A stretch of 64,000 nucleotides of DNA, from assembly GCF_000002985.6 (NCBI RefSeq), contig NC_003284.9, positions 17,654,943 through 17,718,942 of the forward strand, written 5' to 3'. A model generated the notes under the pieces. That model did not search any database and had not been told where the DNA came from. It was given only the letters and a program-made list of their open reading frames with translations. The position numbers and the translations under genes were made by a program. This DNA is from Caenorhabditis elegans. Taxonomy: Eukaryota > Nematoda > Chromadorea > Rhabditida > Rhabditidae. This document shows, in pieces, positions 34,774-48,473 of the stretch. Each line of letters opens with the position of its first letter. Position 1 is the stretch's first letter.

Positions 34774-37700
34774 TACTTACTTAGGATACTTAGACGATCC
34801 GTTCTTCAGGAATTTGTGGTATTCCTGCGGATCACAGCAAGCCATTCTTTTCGGTCCTTGGCTATAGTGGACCAGGGGGTGATGACTTCTCCGTCTGCGT
34901 CACGAGTGGTGATCTCCTTTCGCAGCGAATCAGTCCATCGCATCGGCGGCCTTCCAACAGGTCTTTTCCATCCATATGGGCGCCATTCTGTCATCAACGT
35001 GGTCCATCTTCCGTCTTTCCTTCTCGCAACGTGTCCAGCCCATCCTAGCTTCCTCTTTTTCACGAAATTGAGCGGATCCCTGACTAGAGACATCGTACGA
35101 ATGTCTTCTCGATGGAGATCTCGCTCCCGTTGTTGGGTGAGTGTTATCCCAACAAGCCGTCTTTCTAGGGAGGCATGTGTGATTCGTACTCGTTCGGATA
35201 GAGCTTTGGTGAATGTCCAGGCTTCTGAACCGTAGGTGAGCGCTGGAAGGATAATTGAGTCAAACAGATTCGCACGAATCTTCTTGTCGGTGATGGAGTC
35301 GGTAGTATTCTTGATTCCAATGAATGCAGCCCAGGCTGCTCGACGTCTTCGGTGGATTTCCGGCATCAAGTTGTTTTGGGCGTTGAGGTAGATGTACTCG
35401 TCGACGTCGTCGAGCTGGGTGGTGGGGGAAGGGCTACCGAAGTAGACTTTACTGGGGTCAGCGAATCGGTTTCGCAAGACTTTCGTCTTCCCAGTATTGA
35501 TCTCGAGACCTACTTCAGAGCATTTTTGTACGAGTTCTTGGAGCATTTTGCTGGCAGTATTCGGATGATTGGCGATGAGCACAATATCGTCAGCAAACCT
35601 AAGGTTCGTTAGATTTCTGCCATTCACTCTCATCCCAGGGATCGTATCGTAATCCTCAGCTTCTCCTTTCAATTCAATCCAGGAAAGCTTTCGGAAAACG
35701 TGTTCGAGGCAAGCGGAGAAGAGATTCGGAGAGATGGGGTCTCCTTGTCGAACTCCTTTGGTCACAGGTACTGCGACTGGCCTGTGGAATGGGGTAAAAT
35801 TTGTGGTACAATTTTTATAACACTCTTTCAGTAGATCAATATAGGCTCCATCTGCACCTTGCTCGTCGAGACTTTTCCAGATTGCCTGGTGTTCAACAGT
35901 GTCAAATGCCTTCTTGAAATCTATGAAGACAAGTGTCAGTGGGATCTGGTATTCCCTGCCGACTTCAAGAAGTCTTTGGAGCGAGTGGATGTGATCGATC
36001 GTAGAGAAAGATCGTCGGAATCCGGCCTGCTCGACAGGTTGAGCCTCATCAAGGGATCTTCGCATTCTATTCAGCAGACACTTAGTGAATACTTTGTAGA
36101 GTACGGGTAGTAGGCAGATGGGCCTATAGTTTTCCAAATTCTCACGGTCACCTTTCTTGAAGATGAGAGTGGTTTTGGAGGTTTTCCAGGGTTTCGGTAC
36201 ATTTCTGCTGTGGAGGTACCTGTTGAATCGATCCGTTATCAGGTCAATGACGTTATCGTGGCAAGATTTCAAGAAATCTGCACTGATTTTGTCTTGGCCT
36301 GCAGCTTTACCATTCGGGAAGGAACGGAGAGCATAACGAATTTTTTCCGGGAGAAACGGCGGTGGAGTTGCCGTGGTGGGTATTGAAGATGCTTGAGAGT
36401 TGCTCACAGCGCTTTTGAAGAACTCCGTGTAGAACTTCTCAATCTCCTGCTCCATTTTCACCCTGGAAGTGATTCTTTCACCAGTAGAGGTTGATTTGAG
36501 GCATGGGATAACTGACTTATATTCGTTGATGTCCCTAGCAACTCTTTTCAAACTCTTTTTCTGGTTCGCAGCAGATAGAAGGCGAGTACTGGCAAAAGCT
36601 TCATGGTCTTTCTGAACTGCTTCACGACATTTATCTGAAATAGATTTGAATTGGGGATCATTTCTATCCATAAAACGTCTTTTGTTCAGCAGTTTTCGGG
36701 TTTCCTCCGAAAGTCTGTTGGATGAGTGGTTCGCCGGTCGAACGATAGCTTGGTCTTGGAGTTCTTTTAGTGACTGAATCAGATTATCATAGTCGATCTC
36801 TAAATCAGGATCACTCTGAACCGTGACTGTCGCTGAGATTTCATAAGCAATCGCCGGGTCCAACACTCTTTTCGGAGGTTTTCTCCGTCTGACCTGCTCC
36901 AACTTTGCTAGGCAATTGTTGAAGTGGAGGTTACAGCGGAGTAACCTATGGTCGCTACCATTTGTGAAAGAGGGGAGTACAGTGGTATCTGTGACAAACT
37001 TTCCATTGGCCAAAATGTGGTCAATTTCGTGTCTGTGATTCCCGTCGGGACTGACGAAAGTCCACCGTTTGTGCATAGGCTTTTTGAACATAGAGTTCGT
37101 GTGCCACAGACGGTTGGTTTCACAAAATGTTGTGAGAAGCTCTCCAGTATCATTTCTTGGTTCCATGGCATGGGGGCCAATGTACCTTTCGTTGTTTTGT
37201 CTGCATCCCATTCGAGCGTTGAAGTCGCCGATAACAAGTTTATACTTGCTTCGGCACTCTCTGAAGACGTCTTCAACACTGTCGTAGAAGTCGCAGATTT
37301 CCTCAAGGTCTAAGTCCGCAGTTGGAGCATAGACTTGAATCACCGTGCAGTTGAATTTTCGGCTCACTTTGAAGGTGAGTAAGCCGATGCGGTGACTGAG
37401 AAATCGTACTTCTACGATTTTGGGAAGGAGGGTGCTTCGAACTACATATGAAGCCGACCCCTCCGGATACAGAACTTTCATTCCGTTTGCCTAAGAAGAC
37501 GCCGGTACCGTCCTGATGTATCAAGTGCGCTTCGGCTGCTCGTTTAGTTTCACACAATCCGATGACGTCGAATTGGATCCGCCTCGTCTCTTCTAGCAGC
37601 TCAGCAAGTCGATCATCCGAAAACAAGGACCTGCAGTTGAAGGTGCACACGCGATAGTCAGTTCTTCTTGTTTTGTCCCGCGGCTTCTTAATTTCCAAGT

Positions 37701-38055
37701 CCGATTGACAGATGGTTTGGACTCCGAGATTAGATCGCCTCTTCCGACGTGCTCCAGGAACTGTCTTTCCCTTTGCAGAGGCCGGATGCGGAGGACTGAG
37801 GCAGGATGGGTTGCTGTTTAGAGCAAAAGTTGTGTCTCTAGATACTCTATAATGACCTGCTAAGCCAATCTAGAGCCGCCCGGACAGAGAGTATTCGACA
37901 CTACCTCTGACCTGCGTGAGACGGTGTACTTCTTGGCCAGATAATTTGCACTTGGTTCCAAACCAAGCCACTCTCGATGTGACGAAATCATCGAGTTTGT
38001 TGAAGTGGTTATCTGTTGATCCCTTTCGCCACGAAGAGGCTTAGTACAGAAAGAG
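34774..38055 (-). mobile_element. RTE-1-like non-LTR retrotransposon, nearly full length
   Basis: A 3282-bp unit in minus orientation lies between 186-bp direct repeats. It encodes an endonuclease and a reverse transcriptase, has no LTRs, and ends at its 3' side (34774-34800) in short repeats related to TAAGTATCC rather than a poly-A tail. Length, protein and long target duplication agree with RTE-1 of C. elegans. The 5' end near 38055 lies a few hundred bases before the first recognisable protein sequence. Confidence 0.9.
34806..37698 (-). pseudogene. RTE ORF2: AP-like endonuclease plus reverse transcriptase, frameshifted
   Basis: Two overlapping frames carry one protein. The upstream frame (37698 down to about 37440) holds the endonuclease start with FNCRSL and GLCETKR. 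The downstream frame (from 37481 at the latest to the stop at 34806) holds [10 protein letters not shown] and SDHRLLRC of the endonuclease. It continues with the reverse transcriptase blocks [51 protein letters not shown], the [10 protein letters not shown] catalytic box and a C-terminal [14 protein letters not shown]. The switch lies at about 37430-37445 and looks like a one-base shift, so this copy should not make full-length enzyme unless the sequence is in error. The reverse transcriptase part (891 codons) is intact. Confidence 0.85.
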
Positions 38056-38241
38056 AATAAAATTTATGGTATTCCGGAAAAGTTTTGATAGATTTGGATT
38101 CTTGATTTTTTAAAAATATTATTGGTATGTTTGTGTGACAGGAAAGTAAATTTAAGCCGCGCCAGAGAGGTTTTTGTGTGTGCCTTGGAACATAAAAACC
38201 GAAAAACCAATTTCTCTAAATTTTGAATCAAAAAAATTCGA
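38056..38241. repeat. Right copy of 186-bp LINE target duplication
   Basis: Counterpart of 34588-34773. It ends with AAAAAAATTCGA, after which unrelated AT-rich sequence resumes. Confidence 0.88.
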
Positions 38242-41200
38242 GAAAATTTATTTTAAAGATAATTTCGTGAATTGCATGTTTTACAAAAATCACGTTTAAA
38301 CAAAAAGCGTAGTTTAAACAAAAAGCGTAGTTTTGAGGATCAATCAGTCTGGAAGTTGACGGAAATATATGACATCAATATATTTTGCACTACTAATAGG
38401 CCACTATGTACCACATACAAAATATTTGAGAAAGGATGAAAACTGAGAAAATACGAAAAAACTTATTGCTCACCCTAATAAAATAGTTCATCAGATATAT
38501 CGACTTTGAATATTGAGCAACTGCATTGTAGCAAAATTAATGAGCAGGTGGATGATGAAAAAAGATGGAACAGCTAAAAGTTGGAGAAGGAAACACTGGA
38601 TTAGCGATATAAAATTAACACAATGTTAACATAGAAAAAAGGCTTACTCAAGGAAAATAATGCCTTCAAAATTCACCATTATTGGAAAAAATTTCCCTGA
38701 TTGTATATTTGAGCTTGAAATCGTAAATTGCAATTGCGTTCTCGACTTTTTTTGTGCGCTCCAATGAGAAATTATTTGGGTGCGACTTTGAAAAAAGTCA
38801 TTGGGACGCAAATGGAATTTGCAATTTCAAGATCAAAAATAAAATGAGGGAAATTTTTTTCACATAGATATTCGAAGTCATGCACAAATTTGGAGTCATT
38901 TGAAGATAGTTCCTAGACTTCGGTTCTCCGCCTCTAATATGAAATATACTTGTTAGAATAAAAATAAATGATTTTACAAAAGCTAACATGCGCATCTTTT
39001 AACATTTATGTGAAAAAAATTGGAGTAAGTTTCAGTGTTTCACAACAATTGGAAACATGAATCACTCAGTGATAAATCAACTTGGTTCAGAGTGGTGTTT
39101 TCAAATGCAACATTTGCTTACGTAAAGGGTAGGCAACATTTTTGTACAAGAATCATGTCATACGACAATAATAAAAATTTTAGATTAGAAAATCTCATGA
39201 ACTCAAAATACAAAAAAAGATACTTAGAAAAGCGACATAAAAACCAGAAAAAAAAATTTATGCATGAATTATTCAAAAAATGAATGACGGAATTTCAGTC
39301 ATGCTATCAGCCATTTGGGTAACGTTTCCTTACAACAGATTGGAAAATCGGTGGACATCTCCATGTCTATTGTCTGCAATATGTGATTTGAAATAAAAAC
39401 ATATATGGGGCAATAGTAGTTATGTTTTTCAGCAGTTTAATATATATGTAAACTACCATGTTAGCAAATAACTTGAACCGAGAGAAAGAGAGAGGGATGG
39501 GAGGTTCATTACTGCAAAGACTGCACTGTTTATCAATCACTAGGAGTAAGCACCGAAATTGATCTCTAGCCCACAATGATTAAACAAAAAATTAGGACAG
39601 GATTTTCATGACAGCCTAAAAATAAAAAATGTAGGAAAAAGTTTAAAAACATTTTACAGATGGTTTCGGTTATTACGATTTAATTTCTATAATTGTAAAA
39701 TTTCACACAGACTTTGCTTCAACTTAGAATTGGAAACATGCAAAAAGAGCGGCTATAATTTCAATTTAAATCGAAGCTCCAACGTTTTATCAGCACCTTT
39801 GTATCACTCCGCGATGCCATGCAGTCATTTACTCGTATTCAAAATTTGATGATTGTCAGCATAATTATTTGATGAATTTTTTCAGTTTTCACTTGCGTGT
39901 TTTTGTTATCAAAGTAGAAAAGAAGGGTAAAACGCGTTACAGATGCAATATTAGTTTATAGTACATTGCGCTCACGCGTTTTATCAGTGCCTAAATGGCA
40001 AGTGCGTCTCCGAGAATTTATAGTTAACAGTTGTGTCTTTTGTCTTGGTACTTAGTTTTCAATATATTTCTAACTATGTTTTGTCTTAGGCCTAGATTGA
40101 CGATTTTTTTGTTTGCAACTTGAGATTAAGAAGAGAAAAAAGTTATGTTAAATTTCGTAAATAAATTTAAATAATGATAATCAAATTTTTGGTGAAGTGA
40201 TTTTAAAGCCATCAAGTTAACTATTAAGTTATGGAAGCTCTATATGATTAAGTTTCATTTAAATGTTTCAGTAACTATTCAAATTTCAGATTATAACGAC
40301 ATTTGTGCATCTCTAGTTGTTTACAGTTTAGTAATTGGTGACAAAGTATCCTCAGTCGGATTTCACACTAAACAACGGTTAGTTTGCCATTTAAAAAAGT
40401 AGGATTTTCAAAAATATTTGTGCGTTATGGCAAAATTGAGCTTTTACAATAAAAATAAAAATACAAAGATCAAAACTATATAAAGTTTAAAATTGCTAGC
40501 ATTTTTTATCAACCTGTAAAATAATAATAAATAGGCGAAAACATTTTTATTGAAACTGAATTACTTTTTTTTATTTTTTAAATTATTCCTCCATGCTTAT
40601 TGACCATGTTAGTACAGTAGGAATTATTTTATACAATTCTGCTATGGGCGCCACCCCACATTTATTTTATTTCTCCATAAGTTTTAAACACCAAATATAT
40701 GTTTAAAAACTGCCAAAACATTCAATTTCATTTGGTTGTTTGAATTGAGTTTTTTTTTCAATGTTGTCAGCTTTATCATTTTAGACTCAACAAAAAACTT
40801 TGAAAAAGAGGTTATCAGCGCTTGTTCTGATTGGCATAACACAATTAGCACAAACTGATTTTCATATTTTTTCAGTGTAGTTTTAATGTTCTGGGTTTGA
40901 ATACCAATCATTTTTTCGTTTCTTCTAAATATTAACTTTTTGCAACAGGATTTTTAGAAAATATTTAAAATTTGAAGAATTAGTTACATATGACAAGCAG
41001 AATTATCACTTTTTTTAAGTGAACACGTTTTTTTTTTCATTTTCAGGAAGTTAATTTGTTAAATTGTCAGACATTTTCTCGCTAAAAACTGAGAACTTTC
41101 AATTTTTAGGCAAACTCACTTTTCACTTTTTTGTGTACTTTTCTGACCAGGTTCAATTTTTGCTATGAAAATGAGAATACAGCATTTTTCATATATTGTT

Positions 41201-41532
41201 TTTAAAAATAATTGTTGAGTTTTTCAAATAGTCCCAAATCACCAGATATTTTTGCAAATGTTTTTTTGAACATTTTATATGATCAGTCAAAAAGGTATAA
41301 ATTTGGAAGTCGATAGAAAACCTTTTTCTATGCACTTATGGCACATTAATTTTTTGGATCTGAACATCAAAAAATGTTAAACCATTTTATGAGAAATTTT
41401 TGTCCAATTTTGGAGATCTTTTTTAAATTTAAAAACATCTCAATTTTGAAACATTGTTTTATTTCTTTTAGTTCTTTGTGTTTTTTTTTCAATTCGTATT
41501 TGACATTTTAAAAAATCCACAATATTGCAGTA
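38242..41532. other. Intergenic, no gene seen
   Basis: AT-rich sequence without splice-supported frames. The last few hundred bases precede the ceramide glucosyltransferase gene and must contain its promoter; no motif stands out. Confidence 0.4.
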
Positions 41533-44500
41533 ATGGGCGATAAAATAACCGGTTTGGAGGTTGAGATTATTCCGGAAATTTCAGAAGTTCAACCTGAATC
41601 TCTTCAAGAACAGAACGCCTCGTCGTTATATTACCCACTTTTCTCGCAATATATACCTCTTTTATTAACTGGAACAAAGAAAATATTAGAGGACATCGAT
41701 TATTGCACATGTTTTGCGGTTTTCGGTGTGGTTTTTGTGAGTGCATTGTACTTTTTGCACATTGTTGGTTTATGCTATGGGTGAGTTTTTTGAGTCTTCA
41801 AAATGAAAATCGAGCCAGACATTAAAAAGTTAATAAAAAATTTTCATAGAATTCTGTAACCAAAATAGAATCTCGCAGCTGCCTAATTATGAAAATATAC
41901 TTTCTGCAGCAATTTTTATAATTAGGCTTTTTGTAAAGTCTATGAAAAGATTTGGAAATAGTTTCCTACTGAACCTCACATGAGCTCATTTTTCATTTTT
42001 ATAAGTTTTTTTTTTAACTTTCAGAAAATAAATTGTTTCAAATTGAAAAAATTATAAGATTTTTAAAAAGTTGAGGGAAATTACATATCGTAATTTTCTA
42101 ATTCATTGTTGCTACAAAAAACTATTTAAAAAAAAACCATCACAAAAAATATGTTGACACTCGGGACCAGTAGAGGGGAGTCAGTCACCCTACCGAGTGA
42201 CAAACAGCGTATTACAGATACGCGCGGAGAGACACGGAGCAAGGTTCGAGCGGCATTGGTGATAAGCGGTGCGGAGAGAATAACAGTACACAGTTTCAGA
42301 TGAATTCCAGTTTATTCAGTGGATATAAATAGGAATTAAAGTGATTAACAGAATGGAAATGGTGCAGAAAGGTCCTGAATCACAGTGTCTGCGGATGGGT
42401 AGCCGCTGACTCGTCTGGAGAAAGTAGAACAGAATGAACGATTGGCCTAAAAGTAGGTTAGAATTATTGTGTGGATTTACGGAGCTATGACGCTTCGGAA
42501 TAACGGGAGTTATCGGAGGAGCGCGCTTGCATCGGGAAATACGCAAATGGCGGTAATTCAAATGGGATGTATTATTAATAGATAATAAACGGAAAAGGAC
42601 AACGGAGAGTGAATGTATTCGCGGATAATGAGTGGTGGCGAGTGGGTGAGCCTGACCGGTCATATATCTGCAAAGTTGGGACGCAGGGAAAGCGTTAGGC
42701 CCAAATCACAACAAAATACACTTTTGGCTTTTTTCGAATTATAAGCAAGTCGGACGACAACAAATATGAAACGATATTCACAAGATTTTGTGAGTCAAAA
42801 GTTTTTTTTTTAACTATGGAAACACGAAATATCGGCTTCAAAAAACCGATGCAATCCCCAATAAAATATACAGTTAAATTTTGTTAAATTTTTTAAACAA
42901 ATTTTCCAGGGTTATAGAATTGTTATCTTAAATAAATACTATTTTAAACATCTAACATTTTCTTTTCACAAGTTCTTGCTCGGATTTTCGAATACTGTTT
43001 ACACTAGCTGTTTTTTTCTAAAAGAACCTGTTCCAGAAAGTATCGACTCCACCGTCCAACCAAACCCAACCCTTCACTACCCGGAGTCTCAATTATCAAG
43101 CCAATTATAGGAGCCGACGCTAATTTATACACAAATTTAGAAACATTTTTTACAACGCAGTATCACAAATTTGAACTTCTATTTTGCTTTGACAGATCAG
43201 ATGATCCAGCAGTGAAGGTAGTGGAGAGCTTAGTCAAGAAATATCCCTCAGTTGATTCAACTATGTTTTTTGGTTAGTTCTATCCGAAAGAACGAAATTT
43301 TCAACAAATAATTCCAGGTGGCGAAAAAATTGGCCTGAACCCAAAAATCAACAACATGATGCCAGCTTATAGAATAGCCAAGTACCAACTTATAATGATT
43401 AGTGATAGTGGAATATTTATGAAATCTGACGCAGTTTTGGATATGGCAAGTACAATGATGAGCCATGAGACAATGGCGTTAGTGACGCAAACTCCGTATT
43501 GCAAGGACAGAAAAGGGTTTGCTTCGGTTTTTGAGCAAGTGAGTTGTATTGAATGGTCAAAACAAACAAAAACTCTAGCAAGTCAAAAAATTGCGCGCCA
43601 ATCCAAATTTTGAAGCGTCTTACGCTAATTTTTATCGTTGTTAACGTACTTGCCTGTTTTAATATCGCCTTGAGTATTTCAGTATGGGCTACACTTGTTA
43701 GTAATCTCCCCACATCGACTACTTCTTCTTTAACATTGATACATATAGACTAAATAGTTTTAGATATATTTCGGAACCTCTCATGCCAGAATTTATCTAG
43801 CCGGAAACTGCCTCCAATTCAACTGCCCAACCGGAATGTCATCGATGATGAAAAAGGAAGCATTGGATGAATGTGGCGGCTTTGCTGCGTTCAGTGGATA
43901 TCTTGCCGAGGATTACTTCTTCGGGAAGAAACTGGCGTCTCGAGGATACAAATCAGGAATTTCTACACATCCAGCGCTACAAAATTCTGCTGCGGTAACC
44001 ATGACGTCATTCACGGATAGAGTCTGTCGATGGGTGAAGCTTAGAATGGCAATGATGCCTCAAATTATTTTTGTGGAGCCGCTGCAAGTGAGTCTTCATA
44101 GTAAAAAGTATTATATTGGGGGAGGTGGAGAATAAGCTCCAGGAATCTTTGTTATCATTACGCTATTTTATGTGACAATAGATTAAAAAAATTTTCATAC
44201 CATCAAGGCCTTAACTCGGAGCCATTTTTTGAGGCATCTGTCCGATCGCGCTTCTTTTCCGCTGAGTTGAATAAATTGGTTTTGTTTAATTTAAAATGAA
44301 GTATGTGGATTTATTGAAAACTTAAAAAAAACCAGACTAGTTTAAAAACAACATTTTATTGATCGTTAAAAAAATATTAAATTGTTTTTATTTATAATAA
44401 ATTCAAATTTCGGAATGTCAAAAAAAAGTTCCTTACTATTACTATGACTCCTATCTATGACTCCTATCCTTACTATGACTGTTTTGCATTATTTCTGCAT

Positions 44501-46482
44501 GCAAAATCATATATTCATATATGAACATTTTTTAACAACCAACAAACAACTTTTAAAATTTTCACCTTTTTTAAGCTTCTGTCAAATGAAAGCACATAAA
44601 TGATACTATAGATTCCTACAATTTGAGAACAATCTACCTGGTGAAAAAAATTATGAATTTTGGCCCGGAACATATTAACCCTAATTGTTCTTGCAGCCGC
44701 AAATTTGAGAAAAGAAGTGTTCAAGTGAAAATATAACAGTTCAACAAATTTCAGGATTGCTTCCCTTCTGCACTCATAATTTCCTTCAGTCTCAACTACA
44801 TTGCTAATATTGATATGCTTACAACAATCATGCTTCACGTAGTGTTTTGGATTACTATGGATTGTATGGTCATGTGCAAAATGCAGGTATGAAAATGTTT
44901 ATTGAAAAAATTATTCACAACTGCAGTTGAATGTGATTCACCGGTAAAAGTATACATTTGTTGACAAGATAGAGATTTTTCCGTTACACTTTTCAATATG
45001 TGTGGAAAAGTGTATTTTTGAACTACAGCCATAAGATGCGTGGGCGGTTGCAAATGTTCAATTTGAGGGTAGAAGTGACATACACAGGTAATGCGGGAAC
45101 AGTCCAATGGCGGCTCAAAAACCGCGGACAGCTGTTTCGCTAAACGGCATATGAGTTACTTTTGTGTTGAGCTTGTTTTTGTTATTGTTTTACTCTGTTC
45201 TTAGCCTGAGAGTATTTTAAGAACTAACAATGACAAAAACTGTGTTCCAAACAAATAGGTCGTGAGCCGGCCGAAAAACAGTATTTGAAAGCCAATTTTT
45301 TGTCTTGAAATTTGGTATTTGGTTGACTTTTTTCTCAAACCATTTGACAAAACAAGAACATTGAAACTATTCTATTTGTGTATTTTCGTTTTGTAGTTAC
45401 TTTATTTTTTAATTGTTTGGTTTTTTTTCAGCCAATAAAAAAACGGTTATAGTTTTTCAAAGAAAGCCATACAACAGTTCAAAGTGAATTTCAATTTCAA
45501 GAAAATCAATCAATAAAAAATATAATGATTTTTTAAATAGAACTGTTCTGTTTAAAAACTTTCAATGTTTTTGGGTTAAACAATTTTCTGAAAAAAACTT
45601 TCGAGGTAATCCAAATATCAGACTTTGAGAAAAAGGTGGAAACACTTGAAATCTACAGTAAATAACTTGATTTTGAAAAACTAAATGAAAGTAGTAAGTT
45701 TACATAAATTCTCATAAAAATTTTCTAGAATAAACAAAAACTGAAAATGTCTCATTTTTTGTGGTCCACTTTTTTTGGAATAGCTCAATTGGGTTAAGAT
45801 TCGTTTTTTTTTGCTCTAAACATACAAAACGTGATTGCGTTAGATATTAACGTCACATCGATAACAGCTATTGTTAAAAATCAATAAAAAAAATCTCCAG
45901 AGTTTTTCGATTTTTTCAGAACAAATTAGCAAAAAAGCTGGCCGAAATAGTTGAAACTCATAGACTATATATATATACTACTGACTGTATATACTGACTG
46001 CCTACTATAAGTCTTCAAAATAAAATTTTGGAAAAAAAACATAAATTGACGATATACTTCAAAACTTATTTGCCGACCTAATAACACGTAACACTGCCGA
46101 ACAACCGCCATTGGACCGCATCGGGCTGTCGTCGGCTGAAAATAGCCCCCACCGGAGGCTCGGTTTTTGAAGTTTAGTTGGGCGCCAGATAGCCGCATCC
46201 GGCCCGCCGTTTGACCATTCCCGCTTTACATGTGTTCCTTTGTGATTAAAATATATTATTTTTTGTAGTTTCAGTGTTTTCTCAATAAAAAAAAACGGTA
46301 TTTCATTTCAGAACAAGAAAATGAGCTTCTCCCCTTTGAAATTTCTGTTGATTTGGTTGCTCCGCGAGCTATTTGCTCCATTGGTATTCATCAAAGCCGC
46401 ACTTGATCCATCGATCCGTTGGAGGGACAACGTTTTTCACCTGGCTTGGGGTGGGAAAATTCGCAGTCAAACTTCAATTTAG
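41533..46482 (+). CDS. cgt-2: Ceramide glucosyltransferase (GT21), probably CGT-2
   Basis: Six exons agree in phase: 41533-41780, 43037-43272, 43318-43538, 43764-44087, 44755-44886, 46312-46482, giving 443 residues. The enzyme transfers glucose from UDP-glucose to ceramide on the Golgi/ER membrane, the first step of glycosphingolipid synthesis. A hydrophobic segment at about 60-80 is the membrane anchor. The GT21 signature is complete: D110 in IIGADANL (D1), D191 in ISDSGI (D2), D285 in AEDYFF (D3) and R321-W325 as RVCRW, the (Q/R)xxRW box; H242 in GTSH matches the inhibitor-sensitive histidine of the mammalian enzyme. C-terminal hydrophobic segments and DPSIRWR follow the human order. The N-terminal extension of about 50 acidic/polar residues makes it longer than human UGCG (394). 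The start follows ATATTGCAG. The worm has three paralogues; choosing cgt-2 rests on my memory that it is X-linked near this end. Introns 1 and 5 carry transposon insertions. Confidence 0.85.
42152..42713 (-). mobile_element. Solo LTR (BEL/Pao-type) in cgt-2 intron 1
   Basis: A 562-bp unit begins TGTTGACAC and ends CACAACA, and is flanked by AAATA on both sides (42147-42151 and 42714-42718). Its internal order (GGAGTCAG, CACGGAG, AATAACAGTACACA, TTGTGTGGATTTACGG, GGGAAATACGCAAATGGCG, ATCTGCAAAGTTGGGAC) follows the LTRs at 48474 and 57932, but with considerable divergence. It is therefore an older, related family member reduced by LTR-LTR recombination. Orientation is opposite to the host gene. 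Confidence 0.88.
45082..46235. mobile_element. DNA-transposon relic with TIRs in cgt-2 intron 5
   Basis: ACACAGGTAATGCGGGAA at the left matches the reverse complement of the right end (ACACATGTAAAGCGGGAAT), and the similarity continues into a GTCCAATGGCGG block on the left. A second inverted copy (CCGCCATTGGACC) lies at about 46105. Between them are AT-rich bases without a transposase. No target duplication is evident. The unit accounts for most of the intron's length. Confidence 0.5.
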
Positions 46483-48473
46483 ATCACGCCCAAACATTTG
46501 CTCGATTTTTTAAATGAAATACTATGTAACACTTTGTCTGTAACATTTTGCCTTTTTTACACGTTCCACAAGTTCTCTTGCACTTTCCCTAAATCTCCAC
46601 AGTCATTATATCACTACTTTTGTTCCTGCATCATGCGACTTGGCGGCGGGCCGCTTCTTTTATCAGTATTTTGAGTTTTAAACTTCTAGGGACTTTTGAA
46701 CCATTTGAAAACTTGATACTTCTGTCTTATAGCCACGCAAGTTTTTGAATAATGATTTAGTTTTGTTCGTCTATATTTCCAATAAAAATTTCAATTTTTC
46801 AGGCCTTTTCCTGAATCAAGAATGTTTAAAAATTTGAGTTGGAATTTATTTTCTTTATTTTTCTACTGTGAAAGTTTTCAAGGCGTTGCCGGTAAAACAA
46901 TCAAAATCTGAAGTTTCAAAGACATTCAAATATAACAATTTCACGTCAGAAATAGAAAGCAAAACCTAGTTGTTGGGAAAAAAGAAGAAACAAAAAAAGT
47001 TTATATTTGGAAAACTTCCGTACTTATAATACACAAAAACCGTCTCAAAATATTCAAGGTATTTTTTATAATCTTAAAAGTATTTGAGAGGGCTGATTTT
47101 GTTGTTGGAATGTTCTAGGAAATATTCAGAATTTTTTTTGAAACGCTTAATAAGAAACCATGAGAATGCCTACCACTTTGGCGCGCGATTATCTCGTAGC
47201 GAAGACGCATAAATTTCTCGTCGTCGCATGTTCTCTCTGCTGCCGCCATTTTCGCACCAGACAGTAGGCATTCTCATGAACTCATGGTTTCTAAATAGAA
47301 GACTCGAGAAATTTTCGAGACACCGCGGCAATATTCTAGAAACATTTGGACACTATCTCGTTTTTATATAGGACTTGAGAAATTTTTTGAAAGAAAATAG
47401 CACCTTATCTGTAAAACACTCTTACAAGTAGTTACAGTAGACGATGAAGACATGGTGACAGATGAAGATTGGAGAGTGGCTGGGTTATAATCCCGTTTTT
47501 CTCGGCAAATGTTAATTGTTGAGCAACATTTGGACAATTTCAATGTGAAGCGACTTAATGTCCATCATTGCAGGGTGAACATGGCAGTGACAACGTCGCA
47601 CCTTTTATTCAAATGTCGTCATGTTTTGTTGGACTATTTTCAGATGTGGCGATTGTCGCTCTATTGACCATGTTTCAAATCCGCATTAACATACATCTAA
47701 ATCTCATGATTTCTCAGGTTAAAATCATTTTTTGTTTATTTGGTTGATTTTGTAAGCCGGAACATTGAGTTTCACAGTGGTATTTCAACAAAGTCGCACT
47801 AAAGTTGAAGGCACAAATGTAGAAATTTTAATTTCCTTATCAAAGTGACAGCGTGACGACAATCAATGTGTTGACAAGATACACGGTACAACACAGTTTT
47901 GTTAAACAGATCAGCAGAAATTGATAATTTTTCAAAGTGGTGCTCCAAGTTGAACTACATTTAAAACATTAAGCACATGCAAGATACTCTAAACCGTATA
48001 TGAAAACAACGCTTAAAGTTGTTGTGCAATCTTAAAGGTGGAGTAGCGCCAGTGGGGAAATTATTAAAAACCACTCCTTTGGTCCCAAAATAACCAAATA
48101 TCATGAAAAAAAAAACTTTTCAAATAATTTTTGATTTTTTTTTATTAACTTTCAAAAAGTGGCAATTACTCAGTTTTTGCCACTCATAATTTTGGAAGTC
48201 AACCAAAAAAATTTTTTTCGACATTTTTTATGTTTTAATTTTGTTTAAATTATTAAAACATTGTAGGGGTTGAAACATGCGACATTTCTTTAAATATCCT
48301 CAAAAGCCCGTATTTTTCAAAATTTTGGCAATTTGCCAAAATTTTTACCGGAAATTATGAAAAATCTAAAAATGTTGTTTTTTGTTTTGGTTTTTTGGAT
48401 CATGTGAATCATTATAAGTGCATTCAGACAAAATCCCCATTGGCGCTACTCCACTTTTAAAATAAAAAATTAG
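46483..48473. other. Intergenic between cgt-2 and the LTR element
   Basis: No gene is seen. It holds the fold-back element at 47153-47293, and the last five bases (ATTAG) are the target duplication of the LTR element. Confidence 0.5.
47153..47293. mobile_element. Small fold-back (MITE-like) element
   Basis: AGAAACCATGAGAATGCCTAC at the left is found inverted at the right with a short insertion (GTAGGCATTCTCATG, AACT, CATGGTTTCT). The loop is G+C-richer and reads CTTTGGCGCGCGATTA and GCCGCCATTTTCG. About 140 bp, noncoding. Confidence 0.7.

Noticed and set aside
34816..37313. Plus-strand frames of 70-140 codons within the LINE
   Set aside because: Antisense of the reverse transcriptase frame; no independent motif.
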